NCBI GenBank assembly: GCA_902806395.1
Contig: CADCWH010000205.1
Coordinates: 1 to 16,011 of the forward strand
DNA: 16,011 bases
From: an uncultured Thermomicrobiales bacterium
GTDB taxonomy: Bacteria > Chloroflexota > Chloroflexia > Thermomicrobiales > UBA6265
Direction of reading: 5' to 3'
Shown in pieces: positions 14,991-16,011 of the stretch (position 1 is the stretch's first letter; every line of letters starts with the position of its first letter). Both the position numbers and the translations under genes were made by a program. The notes below the pieces were generated by a model, which saw only the letters and a program-made list of their open reading frames with translations, made no database searches and had not been told where the DNA came from.

Positions 14991-15506
14991 CCCAATGGGG
15001 GTAGATGAAAGCGTCCGATCCCCAGCGGCGGCCGATGAGCACGGGAGCGGGGACGCCTCGGAGCGCGATGCCCTCGCCATTTCCCTCACAACCCATTCGC
15101 GTACCCGGTGAATCGAGCGATCCGACCGGCTAGAGGTGCTATCCGCCCGTCGCCACTTCCCCGCACCGAGGCTTCAAACACATGATCGACCACGCCTCGA
15201 ATAGGGATCCGATACCACCGTGCCGGTGACAGCCATCGGGGTGACCGCGTCGCCCCAACGGACGATCTGGGAACCCCACCGTGAACCACCCCGGTGAGGT
15301 CGATCAGCGATGCTGGCAACACCGGCAAGGGACGCTCCCGGACGCATCGCGGAGTGATGTCGCGATGCGTCCGGGCTCTGCTCATCTGTTGCAATTGCCG
15401 GGAGCGATGACACACGACGGCCGCTGGTTGGTTTGGTGCTTCGGCCGGGCGTGCCGCGTGGCAGGGTCCTCAGGGTGCGTAGCTGGGACACAGGGTGGAA
15501 TCGGGG
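14991..15506. other. Gene-free stretch with a structured segment
   Basis: This 516-bp stretch lies between convergent gene ends (lplA on plus, VOC on minus). No frame shows the local GC3 bias over a useful length. It holds the perfect hairpin at 15337-15375, and short complementary flanks (CCGGCAA 15322-15328 with TTGCCGG 15395-15401) that could extend it into a larger fold. Otherwise I see nothing. Confidence 0.5.
15337..15375. terminator. Perfect 15-bp hairpin between convergent genes
   Basis: CCCGGACGCATCGCG (15337-15351) pairs exactly with 15361-15375 around the 9-nt loop GAGTGATGT. It is 132 nt past the VOC stop (minus) and about 350 nt past the lplA stop (plus). It has no U tract. It may end either transcript or be part of a structured RNA. 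Confidence 0.6.
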
Positions 15507-15851
15507 CTAGGCGGGTTGGATGAGGCCGATGACGTTCCCGTCGGCGTCTTTGACACTGGCGATGTGGGCGCCGTTGCCGATGTCCTTGGGGCTCTCGTGC
15601 TCCGTGGCGCCGGCGGCGAGGAGTTCCTGGAAGCGGGCGTTGATGTCCTCGACCTCCCAATAGCCGACGGAGCCGGGGAAGCCGCGGGTGTGTCCGTTGG
15701 GGTCGAGGCCGAGGCGCTGGTCGCCGATCTCGAACTGGACGTAGTAGGGGGAGTCGACGGTCGGCTCGGAGCCGATGAGGGCACCGAAGAGGGATTTCGC
15801 GCGATCGAGGTCCTTGACGGGGTAGATGAAGGTCTTCACACCTGATGCCAT
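15507..15851 (-). CDS. Small VOC (glyoxalase/bleomycin-resistance fold) family protein
   Basis: A 114-residue single-domain VOC protein. It opens with GVKTFIYPVKDLDRAKSLFGAL, the usual first beta-alpha unit, and closes with HIASVKDADGNVIGLIQPA, the usual DxxGN-x-I-x-L end. The His at the first metal-ligand position is replaced (FIYPVKD) and the last has Leu-Ile-Gln, so metal binding may be lost or altered; many short VOC proteins of this type have unknown activity. The ATG at 15851 has AGGAGGAG 8 nt upstream. It diverges from the ECF sigma factor gene, and the gap contains a promoter motif for each direction, so it is probably a target of that sigma factor. Confidence 0.88.
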   Translation of the reverse strand: MASGVKTFIYPVKDLDRAKSLFGALIGSEPTVDSPYYVQFEIGDQRLGLDPNGHTRGFPGSVGYWEVEDINARFQELLAAGATEHESPKDIGNGAHIASVKDADGNVIGLIQPA

Positions 15852-15870
15852 GCGATGCTCCTCCTGCTGC

Positions 15871-15897
15871 TGTCACATCGGCCCGTTCGTGGCCGTC
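15871..15897 (+). promoter_or_regulatory. ECF41-type promoter for the sigma factor gene
   Basis: TGTCACA (15871-15877) is followed after 16 nt by CGTC (15894-15897). These match the -35 and -10 sequences I recall for ECF41 sigma factor targets. Transcription would begin near 15905, giving a leader of about 29 nt before the sigma ATG at 15934. Positive autoregulation is implied. Confidence 0.65.
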
Positions 15898-15905
15898 AGA
15901 CTTAT

Positions 15906-15932
15906 GACGGACCCAGAAGGAGGAATGTGACG
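15906..15932 (-). promoter_or_regulatory. ECF41-type promoter for the VOC gene
   Basis: Read on the minus strand, CGTCACA (15932-15926) is followed after 16 nt by CGTC (15909-15906). It differs from the plus-strand copy by one base in the -35. Transcription would begin near 15898, about 47 nt before the VOC start. The two promoters are mirror images about the point between 15901 and 15902. Confidence 0.6.
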
Positions 15933-15933
15933 G

Positions 15934-16011
15934 ATGGTCGAACGTGACTGGGTGACGGAGCAGTTCGAGGCAAATCGCGGGCATCTGCGGGCCGTGGCCT
16001 ACCGGATGCTC
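15934..16011 (+). CDS. ECF sigma factor, N-terminal part only (ECF41/SigJ-like; cut by window end)
   Basis: Twenty-six codons from the ATG at 15934 run to the window edge without a stop. They contain FEANRGHLRAVAYRML, the start of sigma region 2 as seen in ECF41/SigJ-like factors (usual wording F-x-x-x-R-x-x-L-R-A-V-A-Y-R-M-L-G-S). AAGGAGG ends 10 nt before the ATG; an in-frame upstream ATG at 15925 is closed at once by TGA. ECF41 factors usually carry a C-terminal SnoaL-like regulatory extension in place of a separate anti-sigma factor; whether it is present lies outside the window. The promoter motifs in the divergent gap support the ECF41 assignment independently of the protein fragment. 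Confidence 0.85.
   Translation, partial: MVERDWVTEQFEANRGHLRAVAYRML

Noticed and set aside
15382..15984. Minus-strand ORF of 200 residues across the VOC gene
   Set aside because: It is a low-complexity Arg/Pro/His-rich frame overlapping the true VOC gene and the ECF promoter region.

Overview
The window is very GC-rich bacterial chromosome with strongly GC3-biased genes, GGGAGG/AAGGAGG-type ribosome binding sites and compact gene spacing. The secreted phosphatase carries an Ala/Pro/Ser/Thr-rich '[17 protein letters not shown]' linker after its signal peptide. From memory, this style of linker is common in exported proteins of Thermomicrobia (Chloroflexota). The split LplB-LplA lipoate ligase and the VOC/DinB small genes fit the same group. 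I place the window in Chloroflexota, probably Thermomicrobia/Sphaerobacter-like, by inference only. No tRNA, rRNA, CRISPR, phage or intact IS is visible.

Layout, left to right. 1-502: a possible C-terminal gene tail, an imperfect inverted repeat and a strong hairpin. 503-7806 (minus strand): a PRC-barrel/DUF2382 stress-type protein, a 1281-residue secreted fusion of an alkaline-phosphatase-superfamily domain with a complete 5'-nucleotidase, a four-TM unknown membrane protein, and a GNAT acetyltransferase. 8110-9094 (plus): a TfoX/Sxy-like small protein and a nucleoside 2-deoxyribosyltransferase-like protein. 9197-9880 (minus): a secreted NlpC/P60 peptidoglycan hydrolase. 10557-12063 (plus): a two-part protein (unknown N-domain plus VOC domain) and a DinB-like protein. 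12489-14990 (plus): an overlapping three-gene operon of a flavin-dependent amine-oxidase/phytoene-desaturase-like protein, LplB and LplA. 15507-15851 (minus): a small VOC protein, divergent from the start of an ECF sigma factor (15934 to the window end).

The most interesting part is the right end. The 82-bp gap between the VOC gene and the sigma factor carries two promoter-like sequences, TGTCACA-N16-CGTC on plus and CGTCACA-N16-CGTC on minus. They match the ECF41 target motif as I remember it and are arranged face to face around one exact dyad centre. This suggests an autoregulated sigma factor that also controls the VOC gene, with mutually exclusive promoter occupancy.

Transcription units are repeatedly bounded by long, mostly perfect hairpins that lack U tracts (443-478, 1463-1501, 6735-6756, 9126-9172, 12130-12156, 15337-15375). 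The rest looks like ordinary housekeeping and accessory content: phosphate/nucleotide scavenging outside the cell, wall remodelling, lipoylation of 2-oxoacid dehydrogenases or the glycine cleavage system, and small-molecule detoxification-type enzymes. I see no defence island or mobile cassette.
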